A stretch of 64,000 nucleotides of DNA from Phlebopus portentosus (Eukaryota > Basidiomycota > Agaricomycetes > Boletales > Boletinellaceae). The position numbers and the translations under genes were made by a program. The notes below the pieces were generated by a model, which worked only from the letters and a program-made list of their open reading frames with translations, did no database searches and was not told the origin of the DNA. The stretch spans positions 620,001 to 684,000 of the forward strand of contig JAYXKI010000008.1 of assembly GCA_037892935.1 (NCBI GenBank). The letters are read 5' to 3'. Numbering within the stretch: the stretch's first letter is position 1; the number at the start of each line of letters is the position of its first letter. This document shows positions 27,462-40,195 of the stretch, piece by piece.

Positions 27462-30085
27462 ATGGCATCGGCTCCTTCGCATAAATCTTTAATGAGCAAT
27501 CTCGAACCTCCTCCTGATGCTCGGGATAAGGCAGAGAGGAAGCGCTCTTATCGAGTGCCACCCCCGCCAGCTCCGATTGATATCGTGAGTTCACAGCTTC
27601 AGGCCTTTGCAGTGCGCAGTTATTAACAATGATATTGTTATTATCTGTGATCCTTGATTAGCCTGAGCCCGTGGATGTCAGACGCCCTCAACGTCGGCCA
27701 CCGTCCCCTCTACGAAATAGCTATACCCCCGACGACGCTAGCGAAGACGGATCAGATGATGAAAACGAACAATGGGGTCGCGATCCGTCTTCTCCGAGTC
27801 CTTCTATAACAAAGATTGCCTCCGAGTTTGCTCATCGTGTCGGTGCTTTGGTCGGGAGTGCAGGGTCCCGAAACTCACAGCACCTTCCAACTCAGGCTGA
27901 GCTGGAGGCAGAAGCTGAAAGGGAGAGGGAAAGAAGCAGACGAGAAGCAGAGATGATCATGAGACGCGAAGCAGAGGAGAGGAAGATGGTTGAGGACGGA
28001 GTTTTCGCTATGATGGATAGTTCATCCCAGAAGCAGCCACTCCAACCGCCTCCACCACGTTCTCAGACGATGGGTTCGAGTCAGTCTTCCCCATCTTCTT
28101 CGCCGAAGGAGAAGGAAAATTGGTTCATGGCTGTCAAGAATAAGCTCACTTCGACAAAGGAGCCGCTGACTCCGGCTCAACAGATTATCCAGGAGACAAA
28201 GGAAAAGGAAAAGGAGAAGAAGAAGGGCAAGGAGAAAGATCCGAAAGAATGGCCTTCGACTCCTTCAAGAAAACACAGTGACCCTGCCTTTCTTAACCTT
28301 GCTGCCACTGCATCGTCTGAACCTATCACGCCGCCTCGCCCGGTGGCACCGAACGGGGCTATGACGCCATCTCCAGGTCGTTCTATTGACTCTACACGCG
28401 ATGGTCCGCCGTTGTACGCGCAGTTTAACAATCAAGGAATCCTTGACGTCCCGGAAACACTTCTTACTGTAGCTAGACGCTTTGAAAAACTGGAGCGATG
28501 GACAGTCTCTCATGTCCGAGCGCTGGAAGAACGAATGGGTGATGTTGAACGTTGGCTTGTGGAGAAGGAGAAAGAAAAGGAAGAAGAAACCGCGGCGCAA
28601 GCAGCACAGGATGAAGAAGTGGCAGCGCGCAGTGAGGTCAACGAGAAACCCGGCTTCCATTCGGACGAGGACGAGGACGAGGATAGTGGAAAGGAAGATG
28701 AGTTGTTCGAGATCCGCGAAGAGCTTGTGGAGCTACAGGGCCGTGTAGGGGAGCTGGGACGCGAAATGGCCAAAATGATGACTGCGCCATTAAACTTGGC
28801 CTTGGGACCAGCGCGCAATGCTGCCGTTGGGCATTCAAAATATGTTTCTCAAGCAGCTTCAACTCCCAATTCTCCGCCGGCTCCAATTCCAGCTCTTGCT
28901 CCTGCAGCTGCTTCTGCTCCCACTCTGTCGCAGGCTCCTGCAACAGCCCCTACTCCAGCTCCTGCAGCAGTGGCCGTCCCACCTACTCCGACATCGATCG
29001 GTCCGAGATCATTGCCGACCATACCTGTGAATGTTCCGCGTCAACCAACTGCTACCCCAGTTCGCCCGAAAGAACCTACGTCACCTCCGACTGCGCAACG
29101 TTCTTCATCTGTGCTATCAAGCGGATCTGGTCGCACACGTCTTCCATACCCTACCGGTGACTACACCTCACCTCCGGGGTCGATACCAACAAAACAAGAT
29201 GTTCTATCTCCAACAAACTCTCCGCCTTCATCACTGACAGAGGCCACAAGAAAGCGCCCGTTATCTATCGCCGGTTTACCTTCTGGTAACACTTCTATTT
29301 TCCAAGCGTCACAATTGTCTTCTCCAAGTACGCCCGGCCTGCCCGGTCGTCAAGAGCCATCGAGTATTCATGCTCTTAGTCCTAACCCAAAACTATCTAC
29401 CAGAACTTCGCCAATTTCTAGTGGACAACGGCAGCCGAGCATAAGTCCGACGCCGCGGAAGCGGTACACGGTCGCGCTTGGTCAACCAATCAGTAGTGCT
29501 AACACTGCTGACCGGGATGAATGTGATTGGCGTGAGCGAGCAACTTTCTCAGCTTCGCCCGTGGCAAAGTCAGACGTCTTTGGCGATGACGAAGATGAGC
29601 ACCGAAACTCGTTCTCGGACGCTTCTGAGGATGATTACTCGGAAGCACGAGCGATTGGACACTCACGCGACGATACGATACGTGAATCTGAATCCCGCCT
29701 CGCGAATCCGCCGACGATGCCAAATGATACTCTTCGGCGTGGAAACTCCACAACGACCCCACCACGGGAATCACCAGGTAGTCGGGTGCGCGCACAATCA
29801 AGCTACGGACCTCCTAAGGGTTTCCATATGAGCATGCTTTCTGCTACGTCTTCAGCGAATGCGTCTCCATCACCCATTGCACCTCTTCGCCCACGCGTAC
29901 GTTCAAAGTCAATTGACCCGATTGGGTTGGGCATCTCTGTGCCGAACGGGAACGGACGCTTCGTTGACCCTCTCGTGCTGAGGAAAGAGTTGGAGCCTAA
30001 GACGCCCAGGACACCAAAGTTTGAGCGAGGTCGAAAGGTCCCTGTCGGCGAGCTTGTCGCGTTCTTTGACCAGGAAAGACAGTGA
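27462..30085 (+). CDS. Uncharacterised Pro/Ser-rich protein with coiled-coil segments
   Basis: Not recognised. The start is ATG 27462-27464 (MASAPSHKSLMSNLEPPP). A first intron (about 27587-27661) joins PPPPAPIDI to PEPVDVRRPQRR, after which a single frame stays open to 30085, giving a protein of about 840 residues. Visible parts: acidic patch DASEDGSDDENE; a highly charged coiled-coil stretch of Glu/Arg repeats (about 27900-28005); a second helical region around FEKLERWTVSHVRALEERM and IREELVELQGRVGEL (about 28480-28790), which looks like a real coiled coil; then a long Pro/Ala/Ser/Thr-rich disordered region; and a C-terminal motif KTPRTPKFERGRKVPVGELV. The TP/SP density suggests phosphorylation. 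A cytoskeletal or polarity scaffold role would fit but is not shown. Confidence 0.8.
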
Positions 30086-30644
30086 TGAGTATTTTCTCTT
30101 GAGCTTGACTAATGACTTTGCATGATGAGATTTTCCTTCTCCCCTTTTGTTATGTCTTAATTTTCGTGCGTTGTCTGTTTTCTCCTGATTTTTGCTAGCT
30201 CTTTGTTGTTGTCCGCTATCCATAGGAAATTACCCTCGATTTGTATACCTTATGAACCCCATTCCAAGATTTTCCCGCTTCTCTTGAACGACCGACAGCT
30301 CTTTTTCTATAATAAGTACAGTGCTTTTTTTATTTCCCCTTGCTGAAGCTACGACCGCTACGATTTGTAATGAGCTTTCACTTTTCTTGCAACTCTATTG
30401 TCCTTTGCATTGCTAAAATTAATGACGGAGATAAGGTATTCATTTTGCGTTGGACGGACGGAAGCGGGACCGAAGCCGAGTCAATGGGTCTAGCGCGAGC
30501 ACGTGCCGACCCATTACGGTGGCTGCGCGTCAGCCTTGGCAAGTTTCGTCTTTTGACCACAATCCATTGTCCTGACTCCCCCTCATCTTGCTTTACTTCG
30601 TCCACATCTTGCTCGTCGGTTTTGCTATTTCTCTTGCTCATGCG

Positions 30645-32364
30645 ATGTCATCCTCGTTACTCCGATCTGTTTTCAATTCGAATCCATCAAGCCCCCAGCT
30701 TTCTTATCACGACCCGAATTTTGTCAAGGACGATCCACCGGACTTTATGGACTATCCTATCCCTTTTTCCAGCCCTGAAAAATCAGTAGACGAAGGTATA
30801 CTTCGCCGGCGATTCGAGGCTGGAGAAACTCAGCTTAACGACTCGGCTACGACCGGATCCCCGTTGTTTGCCTCGGAGACGTTATCGAGTCCAGAAAATT
30901 CGTTGTCTGGCTCCGATAATACGACAGAAGTCGATGATGCCTTCATAAGTCAAATCTCATGTTTCTCGCGAATTCCTGACGCCCAATTCGGTGTATCAAA
31001 CAATGCTTTTCAAATTCCTCAAGCACTCAGCAACAATCTGCCGCAATATCTCAGCCGTCAATTTTCACAACAAGTGCAACCCCTGAAATTCAGGTCCAGC
31101 TATTCAACAATCAGACTGCTTACAGCTCCCAAATCTTCGCTCGATGCTTGCCCTGGGTCTCCTCCGACCAGCCGCCTGATACCGAGGACTGGGCCGAGTG
31201 GTCTGGCACGGTGGCTATGTGCGGTCGTCCGATCCAACTAAGTGGCTGGGAGCCTCCGGAAAATGACAAATATCCCATCGCAAACGTTGATTTGAGCGAC
31301 TGGATGTCATGGGCTCCAATTCTTCTGTATAACGGCCAAGAATTGGAAAACAGTACCAGCAAACCTGCGACGTCGGAGTCAAAGACGACGTCAAATGCAA
31401 AGACTCGTCGGGCTGAAGCGTCGAAGACCTGGGCTCGTCGACTGGCGTCAAATCGTCTATTGCCAAGATCGAAGAAAAGGCGGCGAGTTGATGCCTCGCC
31501 TCCAATGCAAACTCGGGGTACAAAAGAGGAACCTGCCAATCCGCAAGCAGAATTTCATTTGAGGGCTGACACTGCGGAAGATCCATCGGGGAGTGACGAC
31601 AGCAATACATCGAGTGTAGAACATGCCCGTCCACAAGAACTGTCTGCGCCCATGGAAGTGCCTGCAAGCAAGATGCACGTCGCCGAACCCGACCCTGGGA
31701 CCAAAATCAAGACCGAAGCTCTTCCTCATTTCAGCATGCCCGAATATATTTATCCCCAACCTGCCGTCGCAAGAGCCATCACGCAGCGCGCTGCAGAAGA
31801 CGAGCGTTCACGCTCAATTGCGGAGAACGTCCGTTTGCTGCAGGATTTTGAGGAAAATGATCTTGCGGATGATGAAGAGACGCGCAGGCTTATGGATGAG
31901 TTTCTCCTCCTTCCGGACGATATGAGGGAGGAGACTGTAGGCGGAGAAGCTGTAACTCCGCCGGAAGTCAAATCCACCGCAAAAATGTTGGACCATTCAC
32001 CCTCACCCTTGCCTCTGCCTTCACCGGTATCGGCGCTGAGTATTGGCGTGAAACAGGGACTCCGGCCTACGCGTTCTCTCCTTGACTATTCGGCATCTAC
32101 GCGTCGGCGTGCTCTCGTCCATTTCCGTTCCGAGGTACTTAGACAAGGTGCAAAGTCTTTATCCCGGAAGAACACAGAGGAGAATGTACCTGGCAAACGC
32201 CGCAAGAAAGGTTGGTGGTTTGTGCTTTTGGTGTGAGCATCTTTTCGATTGTTGACATTGGTTTAGAAGGACTGGACGCTCTCCCGCCGTCGAAAATTTT
32301 CCTCGATGAGAATGAGGATACTTCGCTTGTGCAGAGGCCAGCCATGAGACTTCGAGCTTCCTAA
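30645..32364 (+). CDS. Uncharacterised protein with nuclear localisation-like basic cluster
   Basis: Not recognised. The start is ATG 30645 (MSSSLLRSVFNSNPSS). The first frame runs through acidic Ser-rich sequence to about RIPDAQFG. An intron of about 98 nt (likely 30994-31092, donor GTATCA, acceptor TTCAG) joins it to VQLFNNQTAYSSQIF and then a longer frame with WSGTVAMCGRPIQLSGW and WMSWAPILLYNG. A basic cluster PRSKKRRRVD (about 31465-31495) resembles a classical nuclear localisation signal. A last intron (about 32211-32265) leads to EGLDALPPSKIFLDE and stop TAA 32362-32364. An apparent signal peptide upstream would need a TTG start and is rejected. A nuclear role is inferred only from the basic cluster. 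Confidence 0.7.
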
Positions 32365-32617
32365 GGGTGTTTCTTCTTACAAATTTCGTTTTCTTCTCAT
32401 TCGTTTATGTCGAGTGAAGAGCGCAGTTTTATTTCTTCTTTGATCTGTTTAAATATCTTTCCCGACATCTATTTTACTTTATTATATGTTTTGATTATCG
32501 CTATCCTTACTTGTTATCTTAGTCGTATCAATCCAGTGCACGACTTTTGACTGATTTAAGCAACAGAATGCGGCGAGAATCAAATAAATAATCTGCAAAT
32601 TGACATGCGTCTTTATG
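32365..32617. other. Short intergenic region between convergent genes
   Basis: 253 nt, AT-rich, between two stop codons. It probably holds both polyadenylation regions. Confidence 0.4.
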
Positions 32618-34086
32618 CTATTTTCGTCCTTTCCCTTTACTCGACGACCCAACTTTCTTCGTTCCACCTCCACTACCGAATCCTTTCCCTTCAAATCCAG
32701 GTCTCCTCTTCCCGTCCTTCTTTCCCTTCCCCTTACTCTTCTTCTTCTCATGCCGCATGGCGATATTATCCGCCCTCTTCTTCATCCTCGCCGCCTGCGC
32801 CTTTGCCACCTCCTCCTTCCTCGCCTCCCACTCCTTCTTGCTCTTTGTCTTCTCCTTTTCTTTCCGCTTTACAGCTTTCGCTAGCCGCGCCGGATCGTCG
32901 TGGACCTTAACGCCCGCGACACGCGCGTTAGCCTTTTCCCATTTCTCGCGCTCTTCGTGTTCTTTGCGTTTTTCTGGGGGGAGGGAGGAAAGCGTGGAAA
33001 GACGGGATTGGAGTTGTGTGAGTGCCTGCACGGGATTGGAGGATGCTTTGAGGTGTTTGGCTGTGTGTGGGGTTGTACCGGAGAGTGTGGAGAAGGTGAT
33101 GTTGGTGAGTTTTGATGAGGAGGAGCCTGAGGGTGTATTGGAGACGTCTGGTACGAGAAGCTGGGTCTGTTTTCATATAGGATAAAGATAAGATTAGTTA
33201 GCGCTGTAGTAGGCCGGATGTTACTTATACTCATACTCACCTTAGTATTCGGACCATTGGAAGTCTGCTGTCTCTCTTTATCCTTACCCTTCTTCCTCTC
33301 TTCTTCCTCCCTCCGTTTCTTCTCTTTTGTCTCCTTTCTCCGCTTCTCACGCATCGCGGCCCTCTGTTTCCTCCGTTCTTCCAACAGCTCGTCTTTGCTT
33401 CCTGGATCTCCGTTTGATTGTGATGCGAGTTTATTACGTCCGTTCTTCTGACGGAGCTCTTCCATCCGAGCGCGTAGCTTTGCGCGGAGGATCTCGATGC
33501 TGGCTGATGCTTCCATAGGCTTGAATTTTACGGCGTTTTCTCCTTCTCCTGATGCATCGCTCTCGTCCGCGTCGCCGTCAACGTCCATTCGATCCATATC
33601 AAGTTCGACATCCTCAACACCTGATCCTGCATCGTTGTCTTCATCGTCGTCGTCATTGCCTGCTTCTCGAGCTTTGCTATTCTTTTTAAATGCAGTGTTG
33701 TTCTTCTTAAGCAAAGCCGCTTCTTCTTGCAGTTCAATAATAGTTTTGTTATTCGCGGGATCAAGCTTTGAAAGAAATAACATTAACTGGTCTATCTCAT
33801 CGGAGAAGAGAAACGCATGATCGCACCTTGTCACGCTTCGCTTTCTTGCTCGCCTCTTTAATCGCCTGCTTCGGTGCCTTTTGTTTTCTGCTGTTCTTTT
33901 GATATTTGGAGGTCTAGAATCCCTGTAAGATACGTTTCGTTGTGTACATTCTCTGGCGTGACGTACGTATTCGCCAGAGTCTTCCGGGACCAAGTAGTAT
34001 TTTGCAGGAATGAGTCTTAATAATGCTTCAAACTCTGCATTGTGGCCTTCTAGAGAGGCTTTTAGTTCGTTAGTGGAAGTCGACAT
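32618..34086 (-). CDS. RRP14: Ribosomal RNA-processing protein RRP14 / SURF6 family
   Basis: Nucleolar protein of the SURF6 family needed for pre-rRNA processing and assembly of both ribosomal subunits. The N-terminus (MSTSTNELKASLEGH) has the family feature LLRLIPAKYYLVPED. After two introns (33967-33915 and about 33827-33772) come KQAIKEASKKAKRDK and LDPANNKTIIELQEEAA. An acidic Asp/Glu stretch is followed by the SURF6 core ASIEILRAKLRARMEELRQ, a very basic coiled coil (about 33400-33280), and, after an intron at about 33240-33173, the C-terminal NARVAGVKVHDDPARLAKAV and a Lys/Gly-rich tail ending SSKGKGRK. The first intron uses the acceptor GGATTCTAG at about 33915; the nearer AG would leave an in-frame stop. 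It diverges from the ZRG17-like gene by 226 nt. Confidence 0.9.
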
Positions 34087-34312
34087 GGTGCCGGTGGTCG
34101 AGCGGACGGGAAAATATGATTAAATTTGAATTTTACGATTGCCGATTCCTTGTTCCGCACGTGATAGCTATTAGATTCGGCATACTTGGCTTTCTCCAAA
34201 GTCCTCCTCCAGTCCACAGACACAGAGCTCTTGCTGGCGGCTCTGAAGGAACTGTGCTGCCGCATCGACATCGACTAACTCAAGCCTTTCCTTTCTTCCC
34301 TTCTATCGCTAA
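34087..34312. promoter_or_regulatory. Divergent promoter region between RRP14 and ZRG17-like gene
   Basis: 226 nt between opposite start codons. It contains CACGTGATAG near 34157 (an E-box-like CACGTG core). Whether that site is used is unknown. Confidence 0.35.
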
Positions 34313-36862
34313 ATGCATCGCAGAAAGTCCTCAAAAGAAACAGTTGAGCAGGAAAACCTCGTCGTAAATGACAATCGGCAAGATGCAAAACTTGATAAAC
34401 CAGTTGCGGTTCCATTTCCTAATGGGAGCGAAGGGAAAGAGAATGCGAGTGGATTACCAGAGCTGCAGCTGCAGGGCTCTCCGCTGAAGACGCGAATGAA
34501 CACGGGCGATCGTGAAGAACACATAACACAGCATCAACCACCAGCATCTGCAGGCCCTTATCGTACTAGTTTTGGTTCGCTTGCCCAGACTCCGCCCAAT
34601 GTGTATGCACATCCTGCATCACCGTTGCGAAAGTCATTTACTCATGGACATGGGAGGACTTTATCGTCCTCGGGCGCGTCGCTTTCCTTCGCATCGCCGA
34701 TGTTATCGCCGCCGCCTCGACATGCAGGACATTTCCCTTCTCGCTCGATCAGTATGGTTACACCTTCCTCTCCTGGACCTGGGATGAATGGCTCACCTCC
34801 CGAAGGGGTCGTCTCGGCACAGCTTCCTGACACTCCTTCAACGCCTCCAAGTACTCGTCGGCATCACCATCAACGCATTCATTCTCGCAACCTCTCTGTC
34901 TTTTTCCCCCGTCCGGGATCTCTCCCCACTTCCTCCATTGCAGAGGATTCTGACGTAGTACAAGAAGCGACCATAACGCTGAACGATTCGCCGCAAATCA
35001 GAAGCGTACGTTTGCAAGACCCGCCTGGTCCAAGGCGTTTAGGGGAAGGATTCACGTTCGGTGGTCGACCCGAACGTACACCATCGACATCAAGTTCCGA
35101 TGGCGGCTCAGCTCCATCTGCACCTTCCTCTTCAAAACCGAAGCGACGCGGCCATCATCACAAACATTCCTTATCTCACAACTTCTTCTCTTTCCTTGAA
35201 CCCGGTGCACATTTACAGCCTTCAGCTTCGCCTGAACAAGCTTGGACACCCGTATCTCCGCGTATGACTCCCGCATCTGCTACTTCGTCTACTTTTGCCC
35301 AAGCACAAAGTGAGAGCGGGACTGCCGTGGGTTTGACCAGTCCGAACCCGGACCCGTTGACTCGTCCACAGAATGTCGTAAGACACACCATAATTGTTTC
35401 CGCCATTCAATTTGTTCTGGGTGCTGCTCTATGGGTATCAGGACAGCAGAATGGGTCGCTCGCGTGTACCGGACTTGGGTATTGGGTCGTGTTCGATTCG
35501 TTCGGCGTCGCTTTGCGCCATGTATTACCTGCCTACTTATCATCAGAATCTATACAGTCGAAGACACGCTGGCCTTATGGGTTCGTAGCATTATCTCCAG
35601 AACAACGGATCAGAATTTCATTGATTCTGTCCATTTAGGAATGGACGAATCGAAACTCTTCTCCTCTTCGCGCAGACAATCTACCTGATCTTCTCTTCGG
35701 TCTACGTGAGTAAAGAGGCTGTTGAGCACCTTTTACTCGCTGCTGGTGATGGTCATCATTATCATCATCCAAGAGATGAAGATATGGATGCTGAAGGGTA
35801 AGCGTTGTGCTTAGCCTGCATAGGTGTCAGGATAAAAATTAACTAGTCTCATGTTATATTTAGCATACGCCTCCCGATTTTCTTGATATTAACCACCATC
35901 GTTTCGCTTCTAAGCACTTGTCTGTTTTATGATAACCACAGGAGTCTTATAACTAGTACGTAAAACGCTTCTAAATTTGGATGGTCATTTAAGTCTTTTT
36001 TTTTTCCCTTCAAAACAGCTAGCGGTCATAAATTGCCTTCTTTCGCACGTATTTTTTCCCGTTCAAGGAATTATGGATACTCTTCGTTTAATTCTGCAAC
36101 TCCCACTGAAGTCATCCTCTCCAACCCGTTCACGTTTGCACCGCTATTATTCTCGGTCGCGTCGTTGAGCGGGACTATACTCCTACCTGCGTACGTCTCC
36201 TCTACAACTTTTCAATCGCAAATGACATTTTAAAAGTTTTTTGTTTATGTGATCACCATGGTTAGACCTCAACACGAGAGCTACGACCTATTATTAGCAT
36301 TATTTGAGGCCGTGCTGACGTTTAAGATCGCGTATCCAGCTGCGGAAGTACAAGGTGCAGTCCTTCTCCAGACCGCACCGCCGCGTGGTCTACCAGGAGG
36401 TCGTATGGAGTCGTTCTTGCGTGTCATGCGCGAGGTACGTTATCTGTGACCTCGTATCTATCGTTCTTCGCAAATCCTGTTTGCTAACGCATTTCTGTGT
36501 ACTAGATTGAGCGTCACCCACTCGTCCTACACCTTCCCGCTCCACACATATGGCAGCTTATACCTTCGACAACGACTCCCTCCTCTTCATCTCTCTCACA
36601 TTCAACAAAATCATCATCCTTGCATTTGTTCACCGACGCTTCCGCTCCGCTCGATGCGCTTGTAGTGACTCTGGAACTGCATGTCCGGCGCGATACAGAT
36701 GACGGGGAGATACTCGCGCTCACGCGCTGGGCGCACGAACGGTGTAGACTTGCCCTTGGTTTGGGCCTGTCTAGCACCGGAAACGGATTTGGGGAGAAGG
36801 AGAAGGAAGCTGACCCCACCGAGGATGGAGCGGAGATCACTATTGGGATCGTGAAAGGATGA
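34313..36862 (+). CDS. ZRG17: ZRG17-like cation diffusion facilitator subunit (ER zinc transport)
   Basis: Cation diffusion facilitator relative. Yeast Zrg17 pairs with Msc2 to move zinc into the ER lumen. A long disordered N-terminus (about 360 residues, Ser/Pro-rich) carries His-rich clusters, RRHHHQRIH near 34856 and RRGHHHKHS near 35148, likely cytosolic zinc sensors. Membrane helices follow: HTIIVSAIQFVLGAALWVSG, GYWVVFDSFGVALRHVL, then after an intron at about 35580-35644 RIETLLLFAQTIYLIFSSVY, and further helices near 35870-35930 and 36130-36190. A loop HHYHHPRDED adds more histidines. The C-terminal cytosolic domain has IERHPLVLHLPAPHIWQLIP and VVTLELHVRRDTDD and ends ITIGIVKG. The membrane part lacks the full HxxxD/HxxxD zinc site of active transporters as far as I can see, as expected of the Zrg17 partner rather than Msc2. 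Confidence 0.78.
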
Positions 36863-37952
36863 AGAGACAAATGTGCCATTTGCGTGTTTTTCCCTTCCTG
36901 AATGGAAGGGGATGCCAGTTATCTACGTACATACCTACTGAGTATGTATTGTAAATTATTATTCGTATCGTGTTATATATGTATCCTCTCACTCGCTTCA
37001 CTCTTTCTGAGCATAAGCAAACGTATTACATGTGAGAAATGGATGTGTTCAAATTTTGTAATCTCTATCCTCTCGTTACGCCGACACTGAATCGAAGCCA
37101 GATATCATTGATCCATCATCTACCCAAAACTACATTATTGATCGGTGTGCGCCATGAGCTCATTTCCTTTCGGTGTCTTCTGCGTCGTTTGGCTTTCAGC
37201 ATCCTATTTGCGGATGGATTCCATGCACACAATCTTCTGGCCTACCCGATCCAGAACATTGATAGAGGAAATTCTTACCGAGTGCTCGCTCTTTCGACTA
37301 TGAGTGAAACCTTACCAATAGACTTTCAGCTCACAGTCTAATCTCAAAAGGGTAAGAGGATCCTGCATCGCCATTCACCAGAATTTATAGAACCATCTGC
37401 AAGTATGGGCTAGGATTAATGATCGTTCACAGTGTAGTTGGGATCTCTGTGGACTGACGGACCATCCACCTCCAGCTCATGTAAACCAGTCATCCTGTTC
37501 CATGAAGTCTCTCTTCTGGCAATATCACAGTAAAATGTGATTTAGAAGGGCTTGCAGCCTCGACACAAGCCGATACTCGACAAGAAAACAGTCTTCAATT
37601 TATTCGAGTTCGTTACAAGGCTTTCTGTAACGCAGGTTGTGATTATATGTATCCTTCGACTGAAAGCTTGAAATATCGAAATATATAAAAGCCAATTAAT
37701 CTCTTACACGGGTATTGTGGCGTACGTGCTAGTCGAATACACTTTGTAACCTTCACAGGGGGCAGAATTACGTTTCTGAGCCGCTTATATATGAAACAGA
37801 ATTGGAAAGCTCACCTCTGATTGGCTGGATTCCAGTTCCGGACCAAATATTTTAGGATCCGAAATAGGGTTTTGCCCCCTGTGCTTACTATCATCGAAAA
37901 TACTATATATAGCCCATCAAAGTATGGCAATTAACCCACCCACAATATATGA
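36863..37952. other. Intergenic region between convergent genes, contains MITE-like element
   Basis: About 1.1 kb between the stops of the ZRG17-like gene and the CLN3/BTN1 gene. AT-rich, no gene recognised. A short inverted-repeat element sits at 37754-37883. Confidence 0.45.
37754..37883. mobile_element. MITE-like element with terminal inverted repeats
   Basis: A 130-bp block begins CACAGGGGGCA and ends with its reverse complement TGCCCCCTGTG; the similarity of the two ends continues imperfectly for about 28 bp. The trinucleotide CTT flanks it on both sides (37751-37753 and 37884-37886), as a 3-bp target-site duplication would. It has no coding capacity. Copies elsewhere in the genome would confirm it; no second copy was noticed in this window. 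Confidence 0.6.
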
Positions 37953-40195
37953 CTATGACTGAGCACACAACGACTTCCCTCTTGCAATCTGCGCTCTACA
38001 CAGACTCAACTCCGTCGGCATCGCTACAATCGAGGCGAGCAGGATGCCGGACGAGTCCGCGAAGCCTATCGAGCCGATCTGGAATTCGCGTTCTTGTTTG
38101 GCGCGTTCTTTTCTTTCTCTTTCCCTTGAAGGGATGCTCACGTTCGCAGAATCTCCGAGTCCATTTTCCGAGCTGGAGGTGGTAGGTGGATGCCGCCGGT
38201 CTTGGTTTATTCGGAAGAAGACGTTCACGCTTCACGGGGAGAAAGAGAGGAGAGAATCGAGGAATGAATTTTTGATGAATGAAGTAAATGAGGATAGACG
38301 TACTAGGCCAGGCCACCGCAAATTCCTTCAATGCTAATTAAGAGGATGACTATACCAAATGCAAGGCTTTCAGAGTCTTCAGAGACTATCCCCACTCCAG
38401 ATTCGAGTGTCAAAGCAACAAGGATCGTAAACTGGACTATAACTGGCATGGGTAGTAGTCGAGATGGTAGCGGAGGAAGCCCGAAAGAGATGGAAGAACG
38501 GGATAGGAATACGGTTGTTTGGTATACCAGCTGCAGGCAATGAACAGGGGCCAGAAAAAAGAAAAGAAACCACGAAGTTAGTCTCGCGCAATACATGTTT
38601 CGTCTGTCTCACCTGCCAAAGCGGGTAATAGTCGCGAATTGAGTGGATTACTAGACTCATGACTGGGTGCTCATCTGGCGAGGGGACGGGATAGATGAGC
38701 GTCGGTGCAATACCCTAAATAATAGAAGCGTCAATGACAATGATAAAACGTAAAAAAGGCTGGTAAATCTTGTACCTGATTGATCGTGTACTCGAACTGG
38801 AAAACAATTTTGTGGATAAGGTATCTCAAAAGAATTTAAATCTAAACCCACGAGGTATACACAAACTATCAGGGATGGTCAGCAGCTTGTCCATTACTTA
38901 ATTCACCTAACAACACTCACATAATGGTAACATATACTTCACAAGGAGGGGTCTGACGAGGTTCCATTTATCTTGCCCGGAGAGCGCCACGACATGGGCT
39001 TTGTCCGGCGGCACTTGTTCATCGACGTCCTCCCTTTCACCCTCTATACTTGATGTTGCATCATCAACAGGCAGAAGAGTATATTCTGAAGCGATTGCAG
39101 CGGTGGGTTCAGATGTAGGAATTGACAACTGCTCAAAGTCCTTTGGACTCGGTCGAATGAAGAAATATGTCAAGGGAATGATTAAAGGGAAGAGCTGGAA
39201 ACTATGGGTTAGCGAGAGCGATTGTAGAAGGAAGAATTGAGCTATTACGGATGAAATTCCAACACCTGTGCGAACACCCAGATTTCGCATCTCCCACCAA
39301 ACAAATGCGCCCACAAGGCCGGCAGCACCTGTTCCTGAAGCAAAGTATCTAATTGAGTATTGTAAGCTATAAACTCAAACAAGTTTTCAGAAGTCTTATA
39401 CCCAACGCTGCGTCCTCCGACGGATGAAGGGTATTTTGTCGACAATTGCAAGAATGTCAATTCTCCGAGGCCTGCATGCATAACACGTACGTCATTGTGG
39501 ACAATAGCAACACGAAGGTTCAGCAGCTGACCTGAAGAGAGTGAAGCAAGGCCTATCCCTAGTAGTCTCATTTCTAATGTATCAGATGCGGCAACCACCT
39601 TGAAATGAGAGTATCTTCATCAGCAATCATTTTGACAATGTAGAGATTGGACCCATACGATCATCCCAAGTGTGCTCAGGAGCCAACACCCTAGCAGACG
39701 CCTCACATATCGTATTCGCCCCTTCAATAAATATGGCCAGCCGACCTTTGCTACGAGTGCTGGCGCGATATTACAGAAAGCGATGATGCCCTTCGGAGTC
39801 GAGGGTGGAACAAGATCAAGTGCCGCTGATAAAATGATAACATACAGCACTGTGCAGATAGCATGAGATCGTGAAAGCAGAAATATGCCTGAAATTACAA
39901 ACCATTGTTTATTAGGCCAAAGAGAAAGAAGGATAGGCCGAGTCTGAATAGAAGCCTTCGTGTAGCTGACGTATTCAAAGAAGGATGATTACGTCAAAGT
40001 AGAAGGTTTTCGAAGAAATTGGAGTGAAATACGTTTTTCTGATTCCGCACCTGATTCTTCATGCTCTTCGACTAGAGGAGCCTGTTCCGAGTTAACTTCA
40101 TCGTCGGCAGCCATTCCAGATGACGAACTGCGCAATTCTATGAATTCGGCACGCCGGGTATCAGAAAAGTGTGACGTGCCAACAGGCAAAACCAT
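37953..40195 (-). CDS. BTN1: CLN3/battenin-family lysosomal/vacuolar membrane protein (BTN1)
   Basis: Polytopic membrane protein of the lysosome/vacuole, related to the protein lost in juvenile Batten disease; yeast Btn1 affects vacuolar pH and basic amino-acid transport. Conserved parts: RLGLSFFLFGLINNVLYVII (helix 1), DLVPPSTPKGIIAFCNIAPA, FLQLSTKYPSSVGGRSVGYF, GTGAAGLVGAFVWWEMRNLG, FEYTINQGIAPTLIYP, YQTTVFLSRSSISF and GICGGLAYVNVFFRIN. About ten helices are visible. A cytosolic loop rich in Asp/Glu (39090-39000) lies in the middle. The C-terminal region keeps FQIGSIGFADSSGILLASIV and ends SLCAQS. ATG 40193-40195 (MVLPVGTSHF) opens the longest frame; ATG 40112-40114 (MAADDEVNSEQ) is an alternative. 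It diverges from DBP4 by 226 nt. Confidence 0.93.

Noticed and set aside
30588..30644. Apparent signal peptide before the 30645 gene
   Set aside because: It would need a TTG start codon; the first ATG in the frame is 30645 and the remaining protein is charged and nuclear-looking.
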